Assembly: GCA_900547815.1 (NCBI GenBank)
Contig: URHY01000003.1
Coordinates: forward strand, 1 to 61,838
Reading direction: 5' to 3'
Source: an uncultured Solobacterium sp.
GTDB taxonomy: Bacteria; Bacillota_I; Bacilli_A; Erysipelotrichales; Erysipelotrichaceae
DNA length: 61,838 nucleotides
How positions within the stretch are numbered: the first letter of the stretch is position 1; each line of letters opens with the position of its first letter. The translations under genes and the position numbers were made by a program. Of the stretch, positions 17,584 to 27,465 are shown piece after piece. Below the pieces are notes generated by a model. The model did no database searches and was not told the DNA's origin. It saw nothing but the letters and a program-made list of their open reading frames with translations.

Positions 17584-17911
17584 ATTCAAATATGCTTTTG
17601 AAGGATTATACTATGCATTTACTTGTGATCGTAGTATACGTCTTCAAGGGATATTTGGGCTTATAGTTATTTTGTTTGGCTTTATCTTCCATTGTTCTTT
17701 AAAGGAATGGATGATGTTGATCAGTGCAATTAGTTTTGTATGGTTTAGTGAAATTATGAATTCTTGCATTGAAAGATGCGTAGACTATATTTCATTAGAA
17801 CACAATGAACAAGCTAAACATATTAAAGATATGGCTGCAGGAGCTGTTTTTATTATCAGTGTGCTTGCGGCTTGTATTGGGCTTTATGTATTTTTGCCCA
17901 AAATATTTTAA
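17564..17911 (+). CDS. dgkA: diacylglycerol/undecaprenol kinase
   Basis: A small integral-membrane kinase of 115 residues. Three hydrophobic segments are visible (about 30-48, 50-64 and 88-110). The core signature reads SEIMNSCIERCVD, where the family has E-x-x-N-T-A-I-E. In Gram-positives DgkA phosphorylates undecaprenol to feed the wall lipid carrier. It overlaps ybeY and precedes era, as in Bacillus. Confidence 0.9.
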   Translation: MNWFKGRFKYAFEGLYYAFTCDRSIRLQGIFGLIVILFGFIFHCSLKEWMMLISAISFVWFSEIMNSCIERCVDYISLEHNEQAKHIKDMAAGAVFIISVLAACIGLYVFLPKIF

Positions 17912-17923
17912 ATTGGAGGTAGA

Positions 17924-18832
17924 ATGAAAAATTATAAATCAGGATTTATCGCAATTGTTGGAAGACCCAACGCTGGAAAATCAACCTTATTGAATGCATT
18001 GTTGAAAGAAAAAATTGCGATCATGTCAGATAAACCAAATACAACAAGAAACAATATTTCAGGTATTTTAACACATGAAGATTGTCAATATGTGTTTGTG
18101 GATACACCAGGTATTCATAAGCCTCAGCAACAATTGGGACGTGTATTAAATAAGAATGCCTATTCAGCTATGGAAGATTGTGATGTGATTGGATGGATCG
18201 TAGATGGTACACAATCTTTTGGAACAGGGGATTCGTTTATTTTAAAAAGAATTGAAACACTTCATAAACCTGTCGTATTGATTATGAATAAAATCGATAA
18301 ATTGCCAAAAGAGCAATTGTTGAAACGTTTAGTCTATTGGCAAAACCAATATGAATTTAATGATATAGTTCCAATCAGTGCTTTAGACAAGGATAATCTA
18401 GACGAATTGTTACACGTATTTAAGGGATACTTACCTGAAGGAGAGCCGATGTTTCCAGAAGAAATGAAATCGGATCATGATATTAACTTTAGAATGTGCG
18501 AGATCGTTCGCGAAAAGATTTTGTTTAAAACACATGAGGAAATTCCTCATAGTGTGGCGGTTATTTTAGAACGTAAAGAAAAACGTGGTAATCGTATGTA
18601 TCTTCAAATGATGGTAGTTGTCGATCGTGAATCGCAAAAGGGAATTTTGATTGGAAAACAAGCAAACATGATTCGTTCCATTCGTTTAGATGCACAAAAA
18701 GAATTAAAAGATATGCTTGGATGTAGTGTAGATTTAGAGTTGTTTGTTCGTGTAGAAAAGAATTGGCGTAATCATGAAAACAAGATCAAAGAATTCGGTT
18801 TAGACGAATTAGAACAAATGGATGAAGACTAA
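17924..18832 (+). CDS. era: GTPase Era
   Basis: Era binds the 3' end of 16S rRNA and acts in 30S assembly. The G domain shows GRPNAGKST (near residue 14), D-T-P-G-I-H-K-P and M-N-K-I-D-K-L. The C-terminal KH domain includes the G-K-Q-A-N-M-I-R-S-I loop near residue 240. The length of 302 is normal. TTGGAGGT precedes the ATG. recO begins inside the 3' end, so the two are coupled. Confidence 0.97.
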   Translation: MKNYKSGFIAIVGRPNAGKSTLLNALLKEKIAIMSDKPNTTRNNISGILTHEDCQYVFVDTPGIHKPQQQLGRVLNKNAYSAMEDCDVIGWIVDGTQSFGTGDSFILKRIETLHKPVVLIMNKIDKLPKEQLLKRLVYWQNQYEFNDIVPISALDKDNLDELLHVFKGYLPEGEPMFPEEMKSDHDINFRMCEIVREKILFKTHEEIPHSVAVILERKEKRGNRMYLQMMVVVDRESQKGILIGKQANMIRSIRLDAQKELKDMLGCSVDLELFVRVEKNWRNHENKIKEFGLDELEQMDED

Positions 18833-19544
18833 GATTCAAGCCCTTGTATTAAGTGTAAGTGAATATAAGGATAAGGATGGCTTAGTCAAAGTATTGACTA
18901 ACGATTCCATTTTAACTTTATACGCAAGAGGACTGTTCAAAGTGAATTCTAAGAATTTACGGCTTGTACAGCCTTTTTCTTATAATGAATTCATGATTGA
19001 AGACAAAATGAAGATGCCTTTATTACTACAAGGACAAACCATTCATTATTATTATCACATTCAAGAAGATCTATTTAAATCGAGTTGTTGTTTTGTACTA
19101 CATGATTTGATTTCTAAAACGAAAGAAGAAGAAAATCTATTTCATACATTATTGGAATGTTGGAATTCAGCCGATAAAGACTTGGATGACTTTTATTTCT
19201 GGGCTTGCATCGTATTGAAATATTGCATCGAACACGAAGGAATTCAACCATTCGTGGATGGGTGTGTACATTGTCAAAATACAAGAGTAGAAACTCTATC
19301 CTTAAAAGATGGAGGATTCTTATGTAATACGTGTAATCATAATCAATATCCGAAGTGGAGTAAAGATCAATTAAAGAAATATCGAGCTTTATTTAAGTGT
19401 AAAGAAGAAAATTTAGAGTATTTGAAAGTTCATTTTGATTTCACCCTTGATGATTTAGTTTATCTAGTCAAATGGATGGAGTATCATAGTCATAGGAATT
19501 ATCCAAGTATTCGTTTTTTAGAAAGTCTTAGAGGTTTAAAATAA
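18822..19544 (+). CDS. recO: DNA repair protein RecO
   Basis: A recombination mediator of 240 residues that loads RecA with RecR. It has an N-terminal OB fold (ALVLSVSEYKDKDGLVKVLT) and a helical domain. A zinc finger with C-x2-C (V-H-C-Q-N) and C-x2-C (L-C-N-T-C-N) pairs lies around residues 147 to 172. It overlaps era by 11 bases. The era-recO-glyS order is common in Bacillota. The gene next to it ends the group. Confidence 0.92.
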   Translation: MKTKIQALVLSVSEYKDKDGLVKVLTNDSILTLYARGLFKVNSKNLRLVQPFSYNEFMIEDKMKMPLLLQGQTIHYYYHIQEDLFKSSCCFVLHDLISKTKEEENLFHTLLECWNSADKDLDDFYFWACIVLKYCIEHEGIQPFVDGCVHCQNTRVETLSLKDGGFLCNTCNHNQYPKWSKDQLKKYRALFKCKEENLEYLKVHFDFTLDDLVYLVKWMEYHSHRNYPSIRFLESLRGLK

Positions 19545-19961
19545 ATGTATCAAGAATTAGCACTACAAATTGCACAAAAAGCCCATGTAGGACAAGTGGA
19601 TAAAGCAGGTAAAGATTATATCCTTCATCCTATAACAGTTTCATCTTATATGGATACGGATACTGAAAAAGCAATAGCTTACTTACATGATGTGTTAGAA
19701 GATACCAACGTTACTGTGGATGATTTAAGAACTATATTTTCAAACGAAATTGTCGATACCGTGATCACATTAACACATAGAAAAGATGAATCTTATTTTG
19801 AATATATTCAAAGAGTATCTAAATCTAACTTAGCTAAAAAGATCAAGGTTGCAGATCTTTTACATAATCTAGATATCACAAGAATCAAAGAACCGACAAA
19901 ATCAGATTATGAAAGGCTAGAGAAGTATAAAAAAGCTATTCTTTTTCTTACAACACATTAG
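19545..19961 (+). CDS. stand-alone HD-domain phosphohydrolase
   Basis: A 138-residue single-domain protein of the RelA/SpoT-type HD_4 group. It has A-H-V-G-Q (histidine ligand), a Y-I-L-H-P-I loop, Y-L-H-D-V-L-E-D-T (the HD pair near residue 47) and D-L-L-H-N-L-D near 107. There is no synthetase or regulatory domain, so it resembles small alarmone-hydrolase-like proteins; substrate unknown. It begins directly after the recO stop, with only a distant GAGG, so it is probably read through from the era-recO transcript. A terminator lies 50 bases downstream. Confidence 0.8.
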   Translation: MYQELALQIAQKAHVGQVDKAGKDYILHPITVSSYMDTDTEKAIAYLHDVLEDTNVTVDDLRTIFSNEIVDTVITLTHRKDESYFEYIQRVSKSNLAKKIKVADLLHNLDITRIKEPTKSDYERLEKYKKAILFLTTH

Positions 19962-20010
19962 ATATGTGGTATAAGCTAAGTGGGATCATACTTAGTGGAT
20001 GATTAAAACT

Positions 20011-20037
20011 TGCCATGAGAAATCATGGTTTTTCTTT
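20011..20037 (+). terminator. terminator of the ybeY-era-recO-HD operon
   Basis: CCATGA and TCATGG form a stem around a GAAA tetraloop, followed by TTTTTCTTTCT. Confidence 0.8.
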
Positions 20038-20140
20038 CTAGCTTGTCTTAGGATTTGGTCTAGAAATTTCTTGATAAATGGGATATAATATGAAAGTATA
20101 TCCTTTTGTCTGTATACATGAAAGAAATGAGGTAAGTAAC

Positions 20141-21520
20141 ATGAACGAAAAGACATTCAATGATGTAGTAAATCACATGAAAACTTCTGGGTTTGTTTAC
20201 CAAGGTTCAGAAATTTATGGTGGTTTGGCAAATACTTGGGATTTTGGTCCTTTAGGCATTGAATTAAAGAACAATATTAAAAATGCATGGTGGAAACGTT
20301 TCATCCAAGAAAGTGAACACAATGTTGGTTTACAGAGTGCAATCTTAATGAATCCAAATGTATGGGTTGCGAGTGGTCACGTTGGAGGATTTAGTGATCC
20401 ATTAATGGATTGTAAAGAATGTAAGAGCCGTTTTAGAGCGGATCAATTGATTGAAGAAGCAAGTAATCACACCGTAAACTGTGGTGGTATGTCTAATGAA
20501 GACATGGAAAAATATATTGCAGAACATGAAATCACATGTCCTAAATGTGGAGCTAAAAACTTCACAAATATTCGTCAATTTAACTTGATGTTCAAAACTT
20601 TCCAAGGTGTATTAGAAGATGCAAAAAGTACGATCTATTTACGTCCTGAAACTGCACAGGGTATCTTTGTCAACTTTAAAAACGTACAAAGAACTATGCG
20701 TAAAAAATTGCCATTCGGTATTGGTCAGATTGGTAAGAGTTTCCGTAACGAAATTACACCAGGAAACTTCATTTTCCGTACGCGTGAATTCGAACAAATG
20801 GAATTAGAATTCTTCTGTAAACCAGGAACAGATTTAGATTGGTTTGAATACTATTGTAAAAACTGTGTTCAATTCTTAAAAGATTTAGGTATCAACGAAG
20901 AAAATATTCGTTTACGTGCACATGATCCAGAAGAATTGGCTCACTACTCAAACGGTACAAGTGATATTGAATACCACTTCTCTGAACCTATTGGTTGGGG
21001 TGAATTATGGGGTATTGCAGACCGTACTGACTTTGACTTGAAAGCACATCAAACTACTTCTAAACAAAACTTAGAATATTTTGATCAAGAAGCCAATGAA
21101 AAATATATTCCTTACGTAATTGAACCTAGTGTTGGGGTTGAACGTTTAATGTTAGCTGTAATGTGTGAAGCATACCAAGAAGAACAATTAGAAAATGATT
21201 CTCGTGTAGTATTAAAATTACACCCAGCATTAGCTCCTTATAAAGTAGCTGTACTTCCACTTTCTAAAAAGTTATCTGATCAAGGTGATGAAGTATTCGC
21301 AAAACTTTCTAAACACTTTAGCGTAACTTATGATGATGCTCAAAGCATCGGTAAACGTTATCGTCGTCAAGATGCGATTGGAACACCATTCTGTGTAACA
21401 GTTGACTTTGAAACGGCAAATGATGGATGTGTAACAGTCCGAGATCGTGATACTATGCAACAAGAGCGTATTTCACTAGATGATCTTGTTTCATATATTG
21501 AAAACAGAATTGAATTTTAA
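20141..21520 (+). CDS. glyS: glycyl-tRNA synthetase, single-chain type
   Basis: A class II synthetase of the alpha2 (archaeal/eukaryal-like) type, 459 residues, not the alpha2beta2 GlyQS form. It starts with [21 protein letters not shown], then a D-F-G-P-L-G motif 1 region. Motif 2 includes F-R-N-E-I-T-P and [10 protein letters not shown]. Motif 3 is the G-V-E-R-L region, and an anticodon-binding domain ends the protein. The zinc-type cysteines C-K-E-C and C-P-K-C are present. The start at MNEKTF follows a GAGGT site; a reading from 21 codons upstream would precede the probable transcript start (TATAAT at 20084-20089). No T-box is present. It overlaps dnaG as TAATG. Confidence 0.94.
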   Translation: MNEKTFNDVVNHMKTSGFVYQGSEIYGGLANTWDFGPLGIELKNNIKNAWWKRFIQESEHNVGLQSAILMNPNVWVASGHVGGFSDPLMDCKECKSRFRADQLIEEASNHTVNCGGMSNEDMEKYIAEHEITCPKCGAKNFTNIRQFNLMFKTFQGVLEDAKSTIYLRPETAQGIFVNFKNVQRTMRKKLPFGIGQIGKSFRNEITPGNFIFRTREFEQMELEFFCKPGTDLDWFEYYCKNCVQFLKDLGINEENIRLRAHDPEELAHYSNGTSDIEYHFSEPIGWGELWGIADRTDFDLKAHQTTSKQNLEYFDQEANEKYIPYVIEPSVGVERLMLAVMCEAYQEEQLENDSRVVLKLHPALAPYKVAVLPLSKKLSDQGDEVFAKLSKHFSVTYDDAQSIGKRYRRQDAIGTPFCVTVDFETANDGCVTVRDRDTMQQERISLDDLVSYIENRIEF

Positions 21521-23286
21521 TGAGCTGGATATCAGAAGATGATATAAAGGCAATACGTCAACAAGCTGATATTGTTGACGTAATGTCTCACTATATCACA
21601 CTTGAAAAGAAGGGCAAAGATTATAAAGCTATATGTCCTTTTCATGATGATCATGATCCAAGCTTATCTGTTTCAACAGATAAACAAATATTTAAATGCT
21701 TTGTATGCGGCGTGGGAGGAAATGTATTTACTTTTGTTCAAAAGATTGAAAACATTTCCTTTCTGGAAGCTGTTTGTAAAGTAGCGGAATTGATTCACTA
21801 TCCATTACATTTGGATACATCTAAATTTCAAGCTAAAGTTGATAAAAATCAACCTTTATATGATTGCATTCAGTCTTATATTCGTTTTTTAACTTTTGAA
21901 TTAGAAAGTGAAAATGGCGAGAGTGTAAAAAGGTATTTAAGTCAAAGAAAAATTAATGAAGATATTATAAAAAGATTTGAAATTGGGTATGCACCTGAAT
22001 CGAGTCGTAGTGTGAAGTATCTCAAGGCAAAAGGTTTTAACGAACAAATACTAACGGATACAGGTTTAATTCGTACTCATGACTTAGATACTTATGCCGT
22101 ATTTGATAATCGCTTAATGATTCCAATTCATGATGAGAATGGCAATCCTGTTGGTTTTACGGCAAGACGTTTAAATGAAGATAAGGAAACTGCAAAGTAT
22201 ATAAATACTTCAGAAACGAAAATCTATCATAAGGGAAATTTAATTTTTAATTATCACAGAGCTAAGGAATTTGCGAAAAAAAATAAGCGATGCATTTTAG
22301 TTGAGGGGGCCATGGATGTCATAGCCTTTGAAAAGGCTGATATACATGAAAGTATTGCTTGTTTAGGTACAGCTTGTACCAAGGAACAAATAACGTTATT
22401 AAAACGTTTAAATGTACCTTTAGTGGTATGTTATGATGGGGATAGAGCTGGTAAGGCAGCAACGTATAAATTTGGAAAGTTAGCCGTTGATTATGGATTG
22501 AACTTTTCAATAGTGAAAAATACTACCGGTAAAGATCCAGATGAAATATTTAATGAACTTGGCAAAGATGAGTTGTATCTTTCTGTTCATAAAACGACTT
22601 CTTTTGTTGAATTTTTATTTGAATATTTACCGAATCAATATGATTTAGACAATTATGAGGATAAGAAAAAATTCACTTCTGAAATACAGTCTTTCATAGA
22701 AAGAACATGTACAGATTTTGAAAAGGCCGATTATTATTCTCGTATACGAGACTTAACTGGATTTGATTTATCAAATACGACAAGTACTCCTGCACCGAAA
22801 AAAGAACCAAGAAATAAAGCATCCGTTATTCGTAATATAGAGCCATTAAAAAATGGAAGAACACTAGCCGAGTATGGTGTGTTATGGATGATTCTTAACA
22901 GTAAATTAGCGGCCGACCAATTCAAGGATCAGATTGGCTTTTTCCAAGATCCAGTCTGTGAAGAATTGTCATTATATTGTTATGACATGTATCGTAATAT
23001 GGACCATATCGATTTTGATGTATTGATGAGTTACATTGAAAAAGAAGAAGTTCGTAATTTACTGGTAAGTCTGATGGAAAATCCATTTCATATTTATGAA
23101 TATAATAAAGATTTCTTTAACGATAGTTTAATGAAAATCAAAGAATGTGCTTTACAAGACCAGATTGACAACCTAAATGATCAAATCAAAAATGTACAGG
23201 ATCCGATGATTAAGTTGTCTTTGGCTAGTAAAAAACAAGAATTAATTATTCAGAGAAATGAAATTTTACATCGAAAGGAAGGATGA
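21520..23286 (+). CDS. dnaG: DNA primase
   Basis: DnaG makes RNA primers at the replication fork. The 588 residues begin with the zinc-binding domain (C-P-F-H near 40, then K-C-F-V-C-G). The TOPRIM catalytic core has V-E-G-A-M-D-V-I-A near 264 and Y-D-G-D-R-A-G near 306. A diverged C-terminal DnaB-interaction domain completes it. It overlaps glyS by one base and overlaps nothing downstream; rpoD starts five bases after the stop. The dnaG-rpoD pair is the conserved macromolecular-synthesis unit. Confidence 0.96.
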   Translation: MSWISEDDIKAIRQQADIVDVMSHYITLEKKGKDYKAICPFHDDHDPSLSVSTDKQIFKCFVCGVGGNVFTFVQKIENISFLEAVCKVAELIHYPLHLDTSKFQAKVDKNQPLYDCIQSYIRFLTFELESENGESVKRYLSQRKINEDIIKRFEIGYAPESSRSVKYLKAKGFNEQILTDTGLIRTHDLDTYAVFDNRLMIPIHDENGNPVGFTARRLNEDKETAKYINTSETKIYHKGNLIFNYHRAKEFAKKNKRCILVEGAMDVIAFEKADIHESIACLGTACTKEQITLLKRLNVPLVVCYDGDRAGKAATYKFGKLAVDYGLNFSIVKNTTGKDPDEIFNELGKDELYLSVHKTTSFVEFLFEYLPNQYDLDNYEDKKKFTSEIQSFIERTCTDFEKADYYSRIRDLTGFDLSNTTSTPAPKKEPRNKASVIRNIEPLKNGRTLAEYGVLWMILNSKLAADQFKDQIGFFQDPVCEELSLYCYDMYRNMDHIDFDVLMSYIEKEEVRNLLVSLMENPFHIYEYNKDFFNDSLMKIKECALQDQIDNLNDQIKNVQDPMIKLSLASKKQELIIQRNEILHRKEG

Positions 23287-23290
23287 AAGT

Positions 23291-24526
23291 ATGGCAAACA
23301 CAAATGATTCTCAAAAATTAAAGTTTACAAGCTTAGATGAGGCAAAAGAGTTCTTGCTAAAGAGTAAAGAACAAAATGTCGATGTTTCCCAAAAACAATT
23401 CTTAGATGCGGTAAGTGCTTTAAACTTAGATGATGATACATTAGATGATCTATATAATTGGATCGATGAAAACTTGATTGAATTCATTGATGGAGATGAA
23501 TTAGATGAGAATGACTTAACAGATGATGATTTAAGTGATGAAGATCTAGATGAAGAAAATTCAATTGCTGAAGAAATTTCACAACTAGAAAAGACATTCG
23601 CAAATGCATCACATGCAAAAATCAATGACCCAGTTAAAATGTATCTAAAAGAAATTGGTCAGATTCCATTATTGGATCCAAAAGAAGAGCCGATTATTGC
23701 ACGTCAGATCCAAGAAGGAGAACAAGCTAAAGAAGATATGAAGAACCTTGATTTAAGCGATGAGGAAAAGAAAAAACTTTCAAAAATCATTGCGGATGGG
23801 GAAGAAGCGAAACAAACATTGATTTCTTCAAACCTTCGTTTGGTTGTATCAATCGCAAAAAAATATGTAGGTCGTGGAATGTTATTCTTGGATTTGATTC
23901 AAGAAGGAAACTGTGGATTGATCAAAGCTGTTGAAAAATTTGATTATACAAAAGGATTTAAATTCTCTACATATGCTACTTGGTGGATTCGTCAATCTAT
24001 TACACGTGCAATTGCTGATCAGGCGCGTACAATTCGTATTCCAGTACACATGGTTGAAACCATCAATAAATTGACACGTATTCAACGTCAATTGGTTCAA
24101 GATCTTGGTCGTGATCCATTGCCTGAAGAAATCGCAGAAAAGATGGAAAATATTTCAGCAGAAAAAGTTCGTGAGATCCAAAAAATTGCATTGGATCCAG
24201 TTAGTTTAGAAACACCAATTGGTGAAGAAGATGACTCGCATTTAGGTGATTTCATTGAAGATAAAGATACGTTATCTCCAGATGATTATACAAACAATCA
24301 ATTATTAAAAGATGAAATTAATGCTGTTTTACAAGGTTTGACAGAACGTGAAGAAAAAGTATTACGTTTACGTTTCGGTCTATTAGATGGAAGAACACGT
24401 ACTCTTGAAGAAGTTGGTAAAGAATTTAACGTTACACGTGAACGTATTCGTCAAATTGAGGCAAAAGCGTTACGCAAGTTAAAAAATCCAAATCGCTGCA
24501 AACGCTTAAGAGACTTTGTAAAATAA
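23291..24526 (+). CDS. rpoD: RNA polymerase primary sigma factor
   Basis: The housekeeping sigma-70 (SigA) is 411 residues long. After a Lys/Asp-rich N-terminus comes an acidic stretch (about 68-85). Region 1.2 has [11 protein letters not shown]. Region 2 holds the -10 readers ([19 protein letters not shown]). Region 4 has the -35 helix ([20 protein letters not shown]). The start at MANTND has AAAGGAAGGA upstream. The consensus-like promoters seen in the window match what this factor should read. Stop and trmK start overlap as TAATG. Confidence 0.97.
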   Translation: MANTNDSQKLKFTSLDEAKEFLLKSKEQNVDVSQKQFLDAVSALNLDDDTLDDLYNWIDENLIEFIDGDELDENDLTDDDLSDEDLDEENSIAEEISQLEKTFANASHAKINDPVKMYLKEIGQIPLLDPKEEPIIARQIQEGEQAKEDMKNLDLSDEEKKKLSKIIADGEEAKQTLISSNLRLVVSIAKKYVGRGMLFLDLIQEGNCGLIKAVEKFDYTKGFKFSTYATWWIRQSITRAIADQARTIRIPVHMVETINKLTRIQRQLVQDLGRDPLPEEIAEKMENISAEKVREIQKIALDPVSLETPIGEEDDSHLGDFIEDKDTLSPDDYTNNQLLKDEINAVLQGLTEREEKVLRLRFGLLDGRTRTLEEVGKEFNVTRERIRQIEAKALRKLKNPNRCKRLRDFVK

Positions 24527-25179
24527 TGATACCCTGTTCGAATCGTATTCAAGAAATATTAGAATGGGTAAATGGCGATTGTATTGCAGATATTGGTTGT
24601 GACCATGCCTATGTTGTATGTAATGCCATTTTGAATCATCAATCTAAAAAAGGATATGCATGTGATGTGGCACAAGGCCCATTAGACAATGCTAAAAAGA
24701 CCATTGTCGAAAACAATTTAGAAAATTTTGTTTCTTGTTGTTTGTTAGATGGAATTCAAGGCTTAGCTTTTGATGTGGATCAAATCATTATTTGTGGTAT
24801 GGGAGGAAAACTCATTATAGATATCCTTTCTAAAGGAACTCTATTTTTTGGCTTGAGATTGTTATTATCATGCCACAAAGATGATTTTGCACTAAGAAAA
24901 TATTTAAAAGACAACAATATTCATATTCTTAGAGAAAAGATGATCTACGATAATGGGCACTACTATCCAATTTTAGATTGTATTGTACAAGATCATCCGC
25001 AAGAAATAAGTAATGCTTGTCTACACTTTGGTATGCATATGATAATGAATTCTACATATCGTTCTTATTTGGATTTTGAAGAGAATAAATATAAAAATAT
25101 TCTTTTAAAAGTCAACAAACCTGAGTTTCTTGAAAAAATAGAATATATAAAAGAAATCCGTAATCAGAGAATTTCCTGA
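24526..25179 (+). CDS. trmK: tRNA (adenine(22)-N1)-methyltransferase
   Basis: A class I methyltransferase of the TrmK/YqfN family, 217 residues, that makes m1A22 in tRNA. The SAM loop reads A-D-I-G-C-D-H-A-Y-V-V (near residue 20); the IICGMGGKLI motif lies near residue 88. The rpoD-trmK order is conserved in Bacillota. It overlaps rpoD by one base. Its 3' end overlaps the convergent ispH by 16 bases, and a terminator hairpin spans both ends. Confidence 0.9.
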   Translation: MIPCSNRIQEILEWVNGDCIADIGCDHAYVVCNAILNHQSKKGYACDVAQGPLDNAKKTIVENNLENFVSCCLLDGIQGLAFDVDQIIICGMGGKLIIDILSKGTLFFGLRLLLSCHKDDFALRKYLKDNNIHILREKMIYDNGHYYPILDCIVQDHPQEISNACLHFGMHMIMNSTYRSYLDFEENKYKNILLKVNKPEFLEKIEYIKEIRNQRIS

Positions 25180-25191
25180 ATACGGATTTTT
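25154..25191. terminator. bidirectional terminator inside the trmK/ispH overlap
   Basis: AAATCCGTA (25154-25162) pairs with TACGGATTT (25181-25189). Both stop codons lie in the loop. Plus-strand T-run after the stem; TTTCTTTT on the minus side. Confidence 0.75.
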
Positions 25192-26063
25192 GGCTTTTCA
25201 ATATCATTAGACAAATAGTCTTTGACTTGATTTGTCAAATATGTAGGTGTACTAGCACCACTTGTAATCGCAATTGTTGAATATTTTTCAAAATCTTTTT
25301 TATCGATATCTTCTACTGTTTGAATGGAGAAAATATCTTGGATACCTGCTTTTTTTCCAATATCTACAAGCTTTTGTGAGTTGTTACTTGTTGGATCACC
25401 TACGACAATCAAACAATCGACATTCTTTAAATTTAAAATAGCTTGTTGACGTACACGCGTCGCATTACATATTTCATCATGGAATATCGCAAAAGGATAT
25501 AAGCTTTTAATTTTTTCAAACGTATCTTTTAATTCATAAATTGACATTGTAGTTTGATTCGTGACAAATATTTTAGAAGTATTAATTTTTGGGATATCTT
25601 TATGCGGCTCAATCAAATATACATGATCACTCATTGTATAAATGGACTCAGCTTCTGGATGTTTGTTTTTACCAATATAAAAAATTGTATAATCTTCATC
25701 TAAGTACTGTTTTACGATTTTTTGTGTCTGCAATACAAATGGACAACTTGCATCGATTAAAATTAACCCTTTATCCTTGGCTTTTTTATAAACTTTAGGA
25801 CTGACACCATGCGCAGTAAAAATTACAATTCCTTCATTGATTTCATCTAATAATTCATAGCGAGTTTTTGTCTTATCTTCTATAGTATCAATGGAATAAT
25901 ACTGCAAAGCTTTTTTTACATATTGATTATGTACAAGATTACCTAAAATGGTGATCTTTTTATTTGGGTATTGGATTCTTGTATTTTTTGCGGTTTCGAT
26001 TGCTTTTAAAACGCCCCCACAATACCCCTGAGGCTTGACTGTAATGATATTTTGTGTTTTCAT
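25164..26063 (-). CDS. ispH: 4-hydroxy-3-methylbut-2-enyl diphosphate reductase
   Basis: The last enzyme of the MEP isoprenoid pathway, an oxygen-sensitive [4Fe-4S] reductase that yields IPP and DMAPP. The 299 residues show the three cluster cysteines in P-Q-G-Y-C-G-G-V, D-A-S-C-P-F-V and E-I-C-N-A-T-R-V-R-Q, and the catalytic glutamate E-x-N/T region near N-Q-T-T-M-S. The first ATG is used. It is only six bases from the -10 box, so the message is probably leaderless. ispG lies 2 kb away, so the MEP pathway operates here. Confidence 0.94.
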   Translation of the reverse strand: MKTQNIITVKPQGYCGGVLKAIETAKNTRIQYPNKKITILGNLVHNQYVKKALQYYSIDTIEDKTKTRYELLDEINEGIVIFTAHGVSPKVYKKAKDKGLILIDASCPFVLQTQKIVKQYLDEDYTIFYIGKNKHPEAESIYTMSDHVYLIEPHKDIPKINTSKIFVTNQTTMSIYELKDTFEKIKSLYPFAIFHDEICNATRVRQQAILNLKNVDCLIVVGDPTSNNSQKLVDIGKKAGIQDIFSIQTVEDIDKKDFEKYSTIAITSGASTPTYLTNQVKDYLSNDIEKPKIRIQEIL

Positions 26064-26069
26064 AAAAAC

Positions 26070-26098
26070 ATTATGCCCTAATTATTTATATTTGTAAA
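26070..26098 (-). promoter_or_regulatory. ispH promoter, leaderless geometry
   Basis: Minus strand: TTTACA (26093-26098), 17-bp spacer, CATAAT (26070-26075), then six bases and the ATG. Confidence 0.7.
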
Positions 26099-26145
26099 AT
26101 GGGAAGAATTTTGGGATAATACTAAAGAAAAGGATGTGAAAATTT

Positions 26146-27465
26146 ATGAATCGTATTCAAGAAATAATGGAATTAGAACATTTTAAAACCTTAACACCGA
26201 TTCAAGAACAGGTGTTAAATCGTAAAAATAAAAATAGAGATATTATTGGTGTTTCCAGTACCGGATCTGGTAAATCACACGCTTTCTTTATGCCAATCTT
26301 TGAAAAATTAGATTTTGATCAAGATTGCGTTCAAGCTGTCATTAGTGCACCAACTAGAGAACTCGCCTATCAGCTATATGATCGTTGTCGTAAAATCGCA
26401 AAACATTTTAACGTACGTGTAAAATTAGTAACTGGTGGTATGGAAAAAGTTACGCAAATGGAAAAACAGCCACAAATCGTTATTGGTACACCAGGAAGAA
26501 TGAAGGACATGTTCATTAAAGATAATGTCTTGCGTTTGGATACCGCAAAAATTGTTGTCATTGATGAAGCAGATATGACTTTAGAATTTGGATTCTTGGA
26601 AGATATTGATGAAATCTTATCAAAAATGGATAAAAAAGTTCAGATGATGGTTTTTTCAGCAACTATTCCTGAATCTTTACAGCCATTCTTAAAGAAATAT
26701 TTATACGATCCTGAATTCATTGAAATCAAAAAAGAGGAAGCTTTCCAAAGTGATGTAAAACACATTTTGGTTCCTTGTAAACATAAAAGCTATGAACAAA
26801 AAATTTTAGATATTTTACCATGTATTCAACCCTATGTATGTTTGATTTTTGCCAATACAACGCAAGAAGCACAAAACATTGCAAATACAATGCGTGAAAA
26901 TGGCTATGACCTTGTCGAACTTCATTCAGGACTTGAATCCCGTCAGCGTATGCAGGCTATTAAGATGATTCAAAGCCAAAAGAAAAGTTATATTGTCGCA
27001 AGCGATATTGCCAGTCGCGGTATAGACTTAGAAGGAATTACTCATGTCATTAGTTGTGGTTTCCCTAAAGATTTAAAATTCTATATTCATCGTGCTGGTC
27101 GTACAGGAAGAGCAAGTCGAGATGGACAATGTATCGCATTATATAAAGAAAGTGATGCTAAATCAATCCAGTCTTTGATCAAACAAGGTATTGAATTTGA
27201 ACATCAAGATGTTAAGAATCATGAATTCGTAGATTTAAAACCATATGTAAATAAGCGTCCAATGAAAAAGGACGAATTCCATGAAGAAGTTGAAAAAATT
27301 GTTCATAAGAAAAAGAAAGTTAAACCAAACTATAAGAAAAGACAACGCCAGGAAATTGATCGTATGAAACGTAGAAAACGTCGTGAAATGATCAAATCCG
27401 ATATCAAGCGCCAACAAAAAGAACGTGCTAAAGAAAGACAACGTCAAAAAGGAATGGATCTATGA
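26146..27465 (+). CDS. cshB: DEAD-box RNA helicase, CshB type
   Basis: An ATP-dependent RNA helicase of 439 residues. Motifs in order: Q motif (L-T-P-I-Q-E-Q-V), Walker A S-S-T-G-S-G-K-S, P-T-R-E-L-A, T-P-G-R, D-E-A-D, S-A-T, and H-R-A-G-R-T-G-R-A. The last 70 residues are a Lys/Arg-rich tail that should bind RNA. CshB next to nfo and near ispH/ispG matches the Bacillus yqfR-yqfS neighbourhood. AAAGGATGTG precedes the ATG. It overlaps nfo by four bases (ATGA). Confidence 0.92.
   Translation: MNRIQEIMELEHFKTLTPIQEQVLNRKNKNRDIIGVSSTGSGKSHAFFMPIFEKLDFDQDCVQAVISAPTRELAYQLYDRCRKIAKHFNVRVKLVTGGMEKVTQMEKQPQIVIGTPGRMKDMFIKDNVLRLDTAKIVVIDEADMTLEFGFLEDIDEILSKMDKKVQMMVFSATIPESLQPFLKKYLYDPEFIEIKKEEAFQSDVKHILVPCKHKSYEQKILDILPCIQPYVCLIFANTTQEAQNIANTMRENGYDLVELHSGLESRQRMQAIKMIQSQKKSYIVASDIASRGIDLEGITHVISCGFPKDLKFYIHRAGRTGRASRDGQCIALYKESDAKSIQSLIKQGIEFEHQDVKNHEFVDLKPYVNKRPMKKDEFHEEVEKIVHKKKKVKPNYKKRQRQEIDRMKRRKRREMIKSDIKRQQKERAKERQRQKGMDL

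Noticed and set aside
20071..20089. TTGATA and TATAAT as a paired glyS promoter
   Set aside because: The spacer is only seven bases; the -10 box may be real but this -35 box is not.
23311..23625. A 104-codon Ser-rich minus-strand ORF within rpoD
   Set aside because: It is the complement of the acidic Asp/Glu/Leu region of the sigma factor, so its composition is a by-product.
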